Origin: Alloprevotella tannerae
GTDB taxonomy: Bacteria > Bacteroidota > Bacteroidia > Bacteroidales > Bacteroidaceae
DNA: 64,000 nt
Assembly (NCBI GenBank): GCA_015259125.1
Contig: JABZGR010000005.1
Location: 42,208 to 106,207, forward strand
Direction of reading: 5' to 3'
The translations under genes and the position numbers were made by a program. Shown in pieces: positions 45,473 through 53,581 of this stretch (position 1 is the first letter of the stretch; every line of letters starts with the position of its first letter). The notes under the pieces were generated by a model. The model had not been told where the DNA came from. It worked only from the letters and a program-made list of their open reading frames with translations, and searched no databases.

Positions 45473-45515
45473 GAAGATCAAGCATAATTGGGCTTATGCT
45501 TGATCTTCTCCTTTT
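45473..45515. terminator. Bidirectional terminator between malQ and the TRIC gene
   Basis: A perfect 15-bp inverted repeat (45473-45487 and 45494-45508, loop TTGGGC) is followed by CCTTTTAAAA. Its right arm contains the stop codon and last codons (GEDQA) of the minus-strand channel gene. Confidence 0.75.
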
Positions 45516-46117
45516 AAAATAGGAAGGCGTAGACGTAAACGAATAGATAGTACACGAATCAACACTACTGTAACGCCACATAATGGGTAAGAGATTTCTT
45601 CTGAAAGGCCCATGAATGTGCCCAACCAATAAATAATGCCTCCTCCTATGCAGGCCATAGCATAAACTTCTTTCCGAAAAATTAATGGTTCCTCGTTAAT
45701 AAAGACATCTCTAAATACACCGCCACCAGCACCGGTTATCGTACCTAAAACAATTGCTGTCCAAATAGGAAAACCGGCTTGTATGGTCTTTTGAATACCG
45801 GTTACGGTAAAAAGAGCCAAACCTATGGTGTCAAATAAGAACCAAGTGTTGTTTTGTCTTACGAGCAATTTGCGAAAAAGTATGACCCAAACTAAAGCTA
45901 TCGCAGAGCAAATTAGATAGGAATAGCTTTCCATCCAAAATGGTGTGCGACTTAGCATTAAGTCACGCAATGTCCCACCACCAATAGCAGTTGTCAGTCC
46001 GACAACATAAGCCCCAAACAAATCAAAACGTTTGGCGGAAGCTAATCGGATACCTGAAATAGCAAATGCTATCGTGCCAATAAAGTCACAAATTTGAACG
46101 ATAGTAATATCAAACAT
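45494..46117 (-). CDS. Trimeric intracellular cation (TRIC)-family channel, UPF0126/YadS-like
   Basis: A membrane protein of 207 residues with about seven helices in two homologous halves. Each half has a glycine-rich signature followed by Arg-Asp: TAIGGGTLRDLML and TGAGGGVFRDVFI, typical of bacterial TRIC channels that pass monovalent cations. It begins one base after the hydroxyacid dehydrogenase stop, so it is translated from the same transcript. Confidence 0.9.
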   Translation of the reverse strand: MFDITIVQICDFIGTIAFAISGIRLASAKRFDLFGAYVVGLTTAIGGGTLRDLMLSRTPFWMESYSYLICSAIALVWVILFRKLLVRQNNTWFLFDTIGLALFTVTGIQKTIQAGFPIWTAIVLGTITGAGGGVFRDVFINEEPLIFRKEVYAMACIGGGIIYWLGTFMGLSEEISYPLCGVTVVLIRVLSIRLRLRLPILKGEDQA

Positions 46118-46118
46118 A

Positions 46119-47069
46119 TCAATTCACAAGGCGCTTTGGCTTTCCTTTAAGGAACGATTTGATGTTGTCTATTAATAGGTCTATGATGCGTTGTCGAGCT
46201 TCAGTTGTAGCCCAAGCTATGTGCGGCGTAACGTGCGCATTTGGGGCGGAGAGTAGCGGATTGTCCGTCGTCGGTGGTTCTTGCGAAAGCACATCACAAC
46301 AATAAGCCCCCAACTGTCCGTCTTTAAGTGCGTCGGCAATGTCTTGTTCATTGACTAAGCGGCCTCTTGCTGTATTAAGAAGGATTAAACCTCTTTTCGA
46401 TTGAGATAGCAATTCTTTGTTTATGAATTGGTTGTTTTTTGATGTTAATGGGCAATTCAAACTCACGATGTCGCAAGTTTTGAAGGCCTCTTGCAAAGAA
46501 ATAGCTGTGACGTCTTGTAATTCATTTTGCGGTTTTGAGGTAACTGCAAACAGTTTTACGCCAAATGGGCGTAACAAATCAGCAAGTCTTTTCCCAATAT
46601 TGCCGTAGCCAACAATGCAAACTTTCTTATCCGTCAACTCTATTTGCGCATGTTCCCGATTACAAAAATCTTTGCTCTTAGTCCAAAAGCCTTCACGATT
46701 GATTTTTGCGTAATGAGCTACCTGATTGGTAACATTAAGTAAATGTGCCAAGGCCATCTGAGCCACTGCCGCGTTACCATATCCTGCTGCGTTGGATACA
46801 GGTATGTTGCGAGCGCGAGCGGCTTCTACATCTATCGTATCATAACCTGCAGAAGCTACACAGATAAACTTTAATTTAGGAAGCTGATCTAAATGATGAG
46901 CAGTCAGTTCCGGCTTGTTGAGAATTAATATTTCCGCATCTTTGGCGCGTTCAATGACGTCTGCAGGTGCCGTCCGGTCATAAACGGTGAAGTTACCGAA
47001 TTGTCGAAAAGGTTCCCAACTAAGGTCGCCTGGGTTGGTTGTATAACCATCTAAGAAAACGATATTCAT
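46119..47069 (-). CDS. D-2-hydroxyacid dehydrogenase (hydroxypyruvate reductase-like)
   Basis: An NAD-dependent dehydrogenase of 316 residues. Rossmann motif VGYGNIGKRLADLL, catalytic Arg region LNTARGRLVNE, Glu in CCDVLSQEPP and catalytic His in HVTPHIAWATTEAR. The exact substrate (glycerate, hydroxypyruvate or another 2-oxoacid) is not resolved. It is third in the minus-strand run with fucosidase, Plug and TRIC. Confidence 0.92.
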   Translation of the reverse strand: MNIVFLDGYTTNPGDLSWEPFRQFGNFTVYDRTAPADVIERAKDAEILILNKPELTAHHLDQLPKLKFICVASAGYDTIDVEAARARNIPVSNAAGYGNAAVAQMALAHLLNVTNQVAHYAKINREGFWTKSKDFCNREHAQIELTDKKVCIVGYGNIGKRLADLLRPFGVKLFAVTSKPQNELQDVTAISLQEAFKTCDIVSLNCPLTSKNNQFINKELLSQSKRGLILLNTARGRLVNEQDIADALKDGQLGAYCCDVLSQEPPTTDNPLLSAPNAHVTPHIAWATTEARQRIIDLLIDNIKSFLKGKPKRLVN

Positions 47070-47111
47070 TATTTACAATGTTGTTAAGTGAAAATGGATA
47101 CTAAGAGTGGC

Positions 47112-48392
47112 TTATCGAATAGTCTTGAATCTATATTGATTCGTACCAACGAGTTGCCAATAGCGGTCTCCTGTCCTTTTATAATATACCAATGTCGTGT
47201 AAGCGTTGTCTGTTTGGAAAAAATTACCTTCAATAGGTCCCGTTTGTCCTTTTGTCATATTATTGGGGACTACTAAATACTGATAACTATAGTATCCTGT
47301 CTTCAATAGGACAGCGCATTCATATAGTTGTGTTGAAGCATTATATGTCAATTCATAATCGGGTAAGAATTGATCATAAGTCCAGTCGCCTTGTAAATAT
47401 ATTTGGGCATCTTTTATTGCGGGAATAGCTAAGGAGAAATGAGTAAGAATATATTCCGACTCTGTTTCTGCAGCAGTGTTATCATCATTCCTGATGACAG
47501 ACTTTCCGTTCGTGTCCTGAACGTATAAATAGTTTTTGTTAGGATAGTCCGTAAAGAGCGTCGCGTGGTAAAACGGAGCAAAATATTGCATCTTTTCAAT
47601 GCCCATTCCTGGATAGCGTGAAGAGAGCATCTCAAAAGCTCTATATTCATTACCGGCAGGGAAAATTAAGTCGCGAGCGTGATCCCAAATCAGCTGTTGT
47701 CCATTAATATAAGAAGGCTTTGGACAAAGAACAGCATTGTCCCACCGCCCATTTTGTAGCACAAAGGTTTTGATTTCTTCTGTAGCATCACGGACGATCA
47801 AACTATTTAGGTTCACTTTCAGCCCAACTTGCTGATGAGAAGCATTCCAATCAATATCGGTATTGGTTGAAACGGAAGTGCCTATATTTACTTGTGGAGT
47901 AACGATGGCAAAATATATGCGAGCTACTTCCTGATGCTCCCCATCTCTATCATTCGCATAAATCGATAGGGCATAATTGCCGGCTATTAAAGGTTGGATA
48001 TGCTTATTCGGAAATGAGAAAGAATAGTGGGTATAGTTGACTACGGTATTTCTACTTTCCCTATAATCTTCTATGAGGATATAATCTGCGTCACTATTTA
48101 CGAAATCATTTTCCATAAGATCAGGTTCCGGCTTAAAGGCATAGTCTAAATGCTGAATACAATACTCATATCGCTTATAATTGTGCGACATTTCATCGAA
48201 AGAGATTGTCAGTTGTTCGTTGCTGCCCAGTGAAAGGATGGGGAGACCCGGTCCTGTCTCGCCACCGACTATGCGTAGCGTCTTGATCTGCGAATCAAAG
48301 ATCATATTGCGCTGTGCACGTACCGGGATGATGCTATAAACGATCATAAACACCCAGCAACAAGCAAGAACTATTCGATAGTGAGTATTCAT
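47112..48392 (-). CDS. Type IX secretion Plug protein (DUF5103)
   Basis: 426 residues with a signal peptide (RIVLACCWVFMIVYSIIPVRAQ). The N-terminal domain (IFDSQIKTLRIVGGETGPG, then LSFDEM-like and YEYCIQHLDYAF) and the C-terminal domain (YNASTQLYECAVLLKTGYYSYQ, FFQTDNAYTTLVYYK) match DUF5103, the family that closes the periplasmic end of the SprA/Sov outer-membrane translocon in type IX secretion. It is consistent with sorting-domain cargo elsewhere in the window. Co-transcription with the fucosidase (28 nt gap) looks likely. Confidence 0.87.
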   Translation of the reverse strand: MNTHYRIVLACCWVFMIVYSIIPVRAQRNMIFDSQIKTLRIVGGETGPGLPILSLGSNEQLTISFDEMSHNYKRYEYCIQHLDYAFKPEPDLMENDFVNSDADYILIEDYRESRNTVVNYTHYSFSFPNKHIQPLIAGNYALSIYANDRDGEHQEVARIYFAIVTPQVNIGTSVSTNTDIDWNASHQQVGLKVNLNSLIVRDATEEIKTFVLQNGRWDNAVLCPKPSYINGQQLIWDHARDLIFPAGNEYRAFEMLSSRYPGMGIEKMQYFAPFYHATLFTDYPNKNYLYVQDTNGKSVIRNDDNTAAETESEYILTHFSLAIPAIKDAQIYLQGDWTYDQFLPDYELTYNASTQLYECAVLLKTGYYSYQYLVVPNNMTKGQTGPIEGNFFQTDNAYTTLVYYKRTGDRYWQLVGTNQYRFKTIR

Positions 48393-48420
48393 TATTGTAT
48401 AAGTCGAGCTGAGAGATGGC

Positions 48421-49707
48421 TTATTCGATGACGATGATGTAATCTGTAGGATCTAATGTTTGTGGTAGGGTAATGACAACCTCTTTTCCGCTTTGTTTGA
48501 ATTTCAATTTTTCTTTCGTTGCGAAACTTGTGACGCGTTTGATCTTATGTTGATAAGAGAACTGCAATTGTTTTAGCTCATTACTTAAGACATGCAGATA
48601 GCATTTGTTGCCCTTGCGCGTTGATACGACTTGATCTCCCACAGCAACTTCCCCTCCGGTCGTGCCATAAATCGTTTCTCCGTTTTCCGACAACCATTTT
48701 CCAATCTCCTCTAATCTATTAAGGGCAACAGCCGGTAAGGATCCGTCGGGTTGAGGGCCTATATTTAGGAGCAGGTTCGCACCTTTTCCACTGGTGCGCA
48801 CAAGGAGTTGGATCAAGTCGCGTGCAGTTTTGTAATTTTGATCTTTCACTTTATACCCCCACATCCCATTCATTGTCTGGCAAGTTTCGAGTGGGAGTCG
48901 ACTAATGTCTTGTCCTGAAAGTCCGGCCTTGTTTTCGCCGGGCACGTCGCGTTCGAAAATCTGAATATCCTCTCCTTCAAATGGATGCTGATGGTGATTA
49001 TTACCAATCAGACAAGCCGGCTGAAGGCGATGGATCAAGGCATATTGCTCCGGAAGTTCCCAATTAAAAGGAATGGAATCTTGATCATGATCCCACCAAC
49101 CATCAAACCAAATGGCGTTAATCTTTCCATAGTTTGAGAGCAACTCTGTTAATTGCTTGTTCATAAAGCTATAATAGGCCGGCCAATTTGCTTTGCCAGC
49201 TGCGCGTCCCGTGCCTCGTCCCGTTCGGCCGATAGGGTAATCATCACGCGTCCAATCCAAGTGAGAATAATAGAGATGAATGCCAATCTGTTGTCGATGA
49301 CATTCGTCGACAAGTTGTTTGACGATATCTTTGCCATAAGGCGTGTGCATGATGTTATAGTCGCTTTGTTTCGTATCCCACATTGAAAAGCCTTCATGGT
49401 GTCTTGTCGTAAACGTGATGTAACGTGCGCCGCTTTTCTTAATAGCTGCAATCCATTGGTGTGCATTAAAATTGTGCGGATAAAAGGCTTGAGCCACTTT
49501 AGCGTATTCGTGACAGTTGATGTTCTCATTTGTCATATACCATTCTCCTTGTCCGAACATACTATAAAGTCCCCAGTGGAGAAAAATGCCGAATTTAGCG
49601 TCAGCAAAATCCTTTCTGGCTTTCATATTTTCCGGGGAAGGAACATACGATTGCGCAAAAGCGAAGCAACAACAAAGCCAAACAAATGCGGTAAATGCTT
49701 TTTTCAT
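48421..49707 (-). CDS. GH29 alpha-L-fucosidase, secreted
   Basis: Releases L-fucose from host glycans. 428 residues with signal peptide AFTAFVWLCCCFAFAQS. The catalytic domain has FGIFLHWGLYSMFGQGEWY, FTTRHHEGFSMWDT and nucleophile Asp in AIWFDGWWDHD. A C-terminal beta-sandwich follows (about 340-428). There is no type IX sorting domain, so it is probably periplasmic or membrane-associated. It is first in a four-gene run. Confidence 0.94.
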   Translation of the reverse strand: MKKAFTAFVWLCCCFAFAQSYVPSPENMKARKDFADAKFGIFLHWGLYSMFGQGEWYMTNENINCHEYAKVAQAFYPHNFNAHQWIAAIKKSGARYITFTTRHHEGFSMWDTKQSDYNIMHTPYGKDIVKQLVDECHRQQIGIHLYYSHLDWTRDDYPIGRTGRGTGRAAGKANWPAYYSFMNKQLTELLSNYGKINAIWFDGWWDHDQDSIPFNWELPEQYALIHRLQPACLIGNNHHQHPFEGEDIQIFERDVPGENKAGLSGQDISRLPLETCQTMNGMWGYKVKDQNYKTARDLIQLLVRTSGKGANLLLNIGPQPDGSLPAVALNRLEEIGKWLSENGETIYGTTGGEVAVGDQVVSTRKGNKCYLHVLSNELKQLQFSYQHKIKRVTSFATKEKLKFKQSGKEVVITLPQTLDPTDYIIVIE

Positions 49708-50112
49708 TTCATCATACGTGAAGATTTTGAGGGCGAAGTTAGTTGAAATCTCAAGAAGTACAAAATGAATTTAACCAAGAAGCGATTTTTGAAGCTTTAT
49801 ATCGGTGATAGTGTAGAACTAAGGCAATCATAACAATTTTAAGGACTGCATTCTACATAAACATTGGCCCATCTTTATTGATAAAGTCTCATAGCAATAC
49901 TACGCTCACTTATATTTTTTTCCTTTTTACGCAGATCCATAATTTGTTGTCAAAAATAAAGCTACAGATGTAAGCATCGATTGTTTTTTTGTGACTCGTT
50001 TTCGGGTAAGTGTGATAGAAAAATTATGCGGAATATCTTATTAAACAGGAGCATATCTCCTGTCAATAAGCCTGTCTGTTTGTCTTTTTACGTCGTTTTG
50101 CTTTAGAACTTT

Positions 50113-50196
50113 ATTGTTTGCTGGCACCAAACTATGGTTTGCCCGAGCCAAACTATCGTTTGCTGGTAACAAACAATGGTTTGTTGTAACCAAACA
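50113..50196. repeat. Four tandem 21-bp units (family B, locus 2)
   Basis: Units start at 50113, 50134, 50155 and 50176; core AT(C/G/T)GTTTGCTGG with CAAAC near the end, so each unit can form a GTTTG/CAAAC stem. They match the units at 33986-34090 at about 15 of 21 positions. The surrounding gap (49708-50536) otherwise holds only the downstream gene's -7 box. Confidence 0.8.
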
Positions 50197-50505
50197 ATCA
50201 ACACCTTGGTTTGAATGTGATCTGACCAGGAAAGAATAAAGAAAACGAGAGCCTTTGCGATTTATACATAAGGGCGGGGCACACAGTAAGACTACTTTAT
50301 GATGTTTATAATAACCATTGTGCTTATATTCCTAACTTTTAGCTCATTGTAGAATGATTTTGCTCTTTTATTTTGATTTAGAAAACTTCGTTTGCTTGTC
50401 AATAGAATTATCCATAAAGAAAAGGATGAGTCTTTTTTAGGATAAACTGTTCATTATGCTGAAAGGAATTTCGCGTGATGGGGAGCTTAAAACAAAAAAT
50501 ATTTG

Positions 50506-50513
50506 TATTTTTG
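50506..50513 (+). promoter_or_regulatory. -7 box of the VOC-family gene
   Basis: TATTTTTG fits TAnnTTTG and predicts transcription start near 50520. This favours the ATG at 50537 over the in-frame ATGs at 50456 and 50516. Confidence 0.5.
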
Positions 50514-50536
50514 CGATGACAAAGAACTATGACTAT

Positions 50537-50917
50537 ATGGAAGTAAACGGACGATTTGACCATTTTAACTTTAATGTAACAGACTTAGAGCGCTCTTTAC
50601 GATTCTATAAAGATGCATTAGGCTTTAAGCCCGTTGGAGAGATAAACGGTCCGGATGGTGCATTTAAAATAGTATATTTAGGTGACGGTTTATCAACTTT
50701 TAGGTTAGAGTTGACTTGGTTACGTGATCATCCCGAAGCATATAATCTTGGTGAATGCGAATTTCATTTGTGCTGTCGTGTGCCCGGAGATTATGAGGCT
50801 ACGCGTGCATTCCACAAAGAACGCGGGTATGTCTGTTTTGAAAATGAAGAGATGGGTTTGTATTTTATTAAAGATCCGGATGGTTACTGGATAGAAATAC
50901 TACCCTCTGAACAATAA
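50537..50917 (+). CDS. VOC/glyoxalase-family metal-dependent protein
   Basis: 126 residues: two beta-alpha-beta-beta-beta units typical of lactoylglutathione lyase and related enzymes. First unit FDHFNFNVTDLERSLRFYKDALG with metal His, second CEFHLCCRV and the C-terminal DPDGYWIEILP with metal Glu. Methylglyoxal detoxification is the usual guess, but dioxygenases and resistance proteins share the fold. ATG 50537 was chosen from the promoter position. The phosphohexomutase gene follows after 25 nt. Confidence 0.82.
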   Translation: MEVNGRFDHFNFNVTDLERSLRFYKDALGFKPVGEINGPDGAFKIVYLGDGLSTFRLELTWLRDHPEAYNLGECEFHLCCRVPGDYEATRAFHKERGYVCFENEEMGLYFIKDPDGYWIEILPSEQ

Positions 50918-50942
50918 AATCATTTAATTAAATATAGTTGTT

Positions 50943-52700
50943 ATGGAGAACCAAAGCGTACTAATTCGTGAGTGTGAAGAGAGAGCAAAAGTATGGATGA
51001 CTTCGCCGCTTTACGATGAGAAGACACAGGCATCTGTACGTAAAATGCTAGAGAATCCGGATAAAACTGAATTAATCGATGCATTTTATAGAACATTAGA
51101 GTTTGGTACCTCCGGCCTACGCGGCATTATGGGGCCGGGTACGAACCGTATGAACATTTACACGGTTGGAGCTGCAACGCAAGGTATGGCTAATTATCTA
51201 TTGCAGCACTTTAAAGAAAGAAATGAAATATCTGTGGCTATCGGTCACGACTGCCGTAATAACAGTCGCTTGTTTGCCGAGACTGCTGCCCAAATTTTTT
51301 CTGCCAATGGCATAAAGGCATATCTCTTTGATGCAATGCGTCCGACGCCGGAAATCTCTTTTGCTATTCGCCATTTAGGATGTCAGGCCGGCGTTATTTT
51401 GACGGCCAGTCATAATCCGAAAGAATACAATGGCTATAAAGCCTATTGGGATGATGGTGCGCAAGTGTTGCCTCCGCACGATATAGGCATCATTGAAGAA
51501 GTCGGAAAAGTAGGTGTCAAAGATATCAAGTTTAAAGGAAACAATGATTTGATTCAGATTATTGGAGAAGAAATAGACCGAGAATTTTTGAAGAAGATTC
51601 ACACATTGTCTATTGACCCTGAGGTTATCAAACGCCAGAAAGATCTTTCAATTGTTTACACGCCTATTCATGGAACCGGAAAGATTCTTATTCCGGAGTC
51701 CTTGAAGCTATGGGGATTTGAGAACGTGCATACTGTGCCGGAACAAATGATCGAGTCGGGCGACTTTCCAACAGTTGTAAGCCCGAATCCGGAAAATGGT
51801 GAGGCGCTTGAAATGGCGATTAATTTAGCTAAGAAGATCGACGGAGATATTGTGATGGCCTCTGATCCGGATGCAGACCGTGTCGGTATGGCTTGCAAAG
51901 ACGATAAAGGCGAGTGGGTATTAATTAATGGTAACCAAACCTGTATGCTTTTCTTATACTATATTATCAAGAATCGCATTGCACAAGGTTTGATGAAAGG
52001 CAATGAGTTTATTGTCAAGACGATTGTTACGACAGAGTTAATTGCAGAAATAGCCAAGAAGAATAATATCAAACTTTTTGACGTCTATACTGGCTTTAAA
52101 TGGATCGCTCGTATGGTTCATTTGGAGGAAGATCAAGGAAGCTTGAAGTATATTGGTGGTGGTGAAGAAAGCTATGGCTTTATGGCTGAAGACTTTGTTC
52201 GCGATAAAGATGCTGTTTCTGCTTGCTCTTTGTTAGCTGAGATCTGTGCTTGGGCGAAAGATCAAGGTAAGACGTTGTACGATGTTTTAATGGACATCTA
52301 TTTAGAGTATGGCTTCTCATACAATAAAGCAGTTAATATTGTTAAGCCTGGTAAGTCTGGAGCAGAAGAAATTAAGGCAATGATGGAAAACTTCCGCACT
52401 AACAGACCAAAAGAGTTGGGTGGTAGCAAAGTTGTTTTGACAAAAGACTTCCAGTTGCTAAAGGCTTACGATGGAGAAGGCAACGAATCAGCGATCACTA
52501 TGCCACAGTCAAGTAATGTTCTTCAGTGGTATACAGAAGACGGAACAAAAGTTAGCGTTCGTCCTTCAGGCACTGAACCCAAGATCAAGTTCTATGTAGA
52601 AGTACGGGGAGAGATCGGGTGTGCTAATTGCTATAAAGGAGCTTGCGCTGATGCTGGTGAAAAGGTCGAGATGATTATGCGTGAACTAGAAAATAACTAA
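50943..52700 (+). CDS. Phosphoglucomutase/phosphomannomutase (phospho-sugar mutase)
   Basis: 585 residues, the alpha-D-phosphohexomutase fold in four domains. GTSGLRGIMGPGTNRMN opens domain 1; phosphoserine loop TASHNPKEYNGYK; metal loop ASDPDADRVG; sugar loop GGGEESYGF; phosphate loop RPSGTEPKIKFYVE. It converts glucose-1- and glucose-6-phosphate (or the mannose forms); specificity is not decidable here. Linked by 25 nt to the VOC gene and followed by a GC-rich hairpin. Confidence 0.94.
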   Translation: MENQSVLIRECEERAKVWMTSPLYDEKTQASVRKMLENPDKTELIDAFYRTLEFGTSGLRGIMGPGTNRMNIYTVGAATQGMANYLLQHFKERNEISVAIGHDCRNNSRLFAETAAQIFSANGIKAYLFDAMRPTPEISFAIRHLGCQAGVILTASHNPKEYNGYKAYWDDGAQVLPPHDIGIIEEVGKVGVKDIKFKGNNDLIQIIGEEIDREFLKKIHTLSIDPEVIKRQKDLSIVYTPIHGTGKILIPESLKLWGFENVHTVPEQMIESGDFPTVVSPNPENGEALEMAINLAKKIDGDIVMASDPDADRVGMACKDDKGEWVLINGNQTCMLFLYYIIKNRIAQGLMKGNEFIVKTIVTTELIAEIAKKNNIKLFDVYTGFKWIARMVHLEEDQGSLKYIGGGEESYGFMAEDFVRDKDAVSACSLLAEICAWAKDQGKTLYDVLMDIYLEYGFSYNKAVNIVKPGKSGAEEIKAMMENFRTNRPKELGGSKVVLTKDFQLLKAYDGEGNESAITMPQSSNVLQWYTEDGTKVSVRPSGTEPKIKFYVEVRGEIGCANCYKGACADAGEKVEMIMRELENN

Positions 52701-52723
52701 GTCTGCTCGGTCTATAATTATAT

Positions 52724-52764
52724 ATGCCGCCTGCCTTACTTTTTATGGTAGGCGGCATGTCTTT
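52724..52764 (+). terminator. Terminator after the phospho-sugar mutase gene
   Basis: ATGCCGCCT (52724-52732) pairs with AGGCGGCAT (52750-52758); GTCTTTAAT follows. The T tract is short. Confidence 0.6.
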
Positions 52765-52794
52765 AATATTTCACGCTTAACCTAATTATGATCA

Positions 52795-53568
52795 ATGAAG
52801 AAAGAGGCTTATTGGTTTATATTTTGTAGTGATACCATTTTGCTGACAGAGGAGAAGCGCTTACCTATAGCTAAGACTTGTCCGCTTCATTTAGAAGTTT
52901 GGCAAACTATTATAACTCTACCAGAATTAAATGGACGGCCTTGCTTCTCCGTTCAAATGTCTGCGCCTATTACCCAAGCCTCCTTCACAATGATGCCTTT
53001 GCGGCAAAGCTATTATCATCTTCCTTTTGAAGAGTATCTAATGGCAGGCAAAGCGCGAGAACTACAATATTGGGATACTACTACAAAGTTTTGTGGTGTA
53101 TGTGGATCCCCAATGAAATTTCACACCTCAATCTCAAAACGCTGCATTAGTTGTGGAAAAGAGATTTGGCCCTCTTTAGCTACGGCCATTATCGTTGCGA
53201 TTACGCGAGGCGAAGAGATTCTTTTGATTCAGAGTCGAAATTTTACAGCCAATTATATGGGGTTAGTGGCTGGTTTTGTTGAGACTGGCGAATCTTTAGA
53301 AGAGTGCGTACACCGCGAAGTGTTGGAAGAGACAGGATTAAAAATTAAAAACCTCTCTTATTTTGCCAGTCAACCTTGGCCTTATCCCTCAGGTCTGATG
53401 GTCGGTTTCAAAGCAGAATATGATAGTGGACAACTTTGTTTGCAGCGATCCGAACTTAGAAAGGGCGGATGGTATAGATACGACGCTTTACCTGCAATTC
53501 CAGGGCCAATGAGTTTGGCGCGCATACTAATAGATGATTGGTTACGTTCTTTTTCTATACACCTTTAA
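52795..53568 (+). CDS. nudC: NAD(+)/NADH diphosphatase, NudC-type Nudix hydrolase
   Basis: 257 residues. A zinc ribbon (FCGVCG and RCISCG, two CxxC pairs) is followed by WPSLATAIIVAI and the Nudix box GFVETGESLEECVHREVLEE with the conserved tail TGLKI, then SQPWPYPSGLMVGF, the SQPWPFPxS-type NudC signature. It hydrolyses NAD(H) and can remove NAD caps from RNA. It precedes rel by 13 nt, so both probably share a transcript. Confidence 0.93.
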   Translation: MKKEAYWFIFCSDTILLTEEKRLPIAKTCPLHLEVWQTIITLPELNGRPCFSVQMSAPITQASFTMMPLRQSYYHLPFEEYLMAGKARELQYWDTTTKFCGVCGSPMKFHTSISKRCISCGKEIWPSLATAIIVAITRGEEILLIQSRNFTANYMGLVAGFVETGESLEECVHREVLEETGLKIKNLSYFASQPWPYPSGLMVGFKAEYDSGQLCLQRSELRKGGWYRYDALPAIPGPMSLARILIDDWLRSFSIHL

Positions 53569-53581
53569 CATTTGAAACCTT

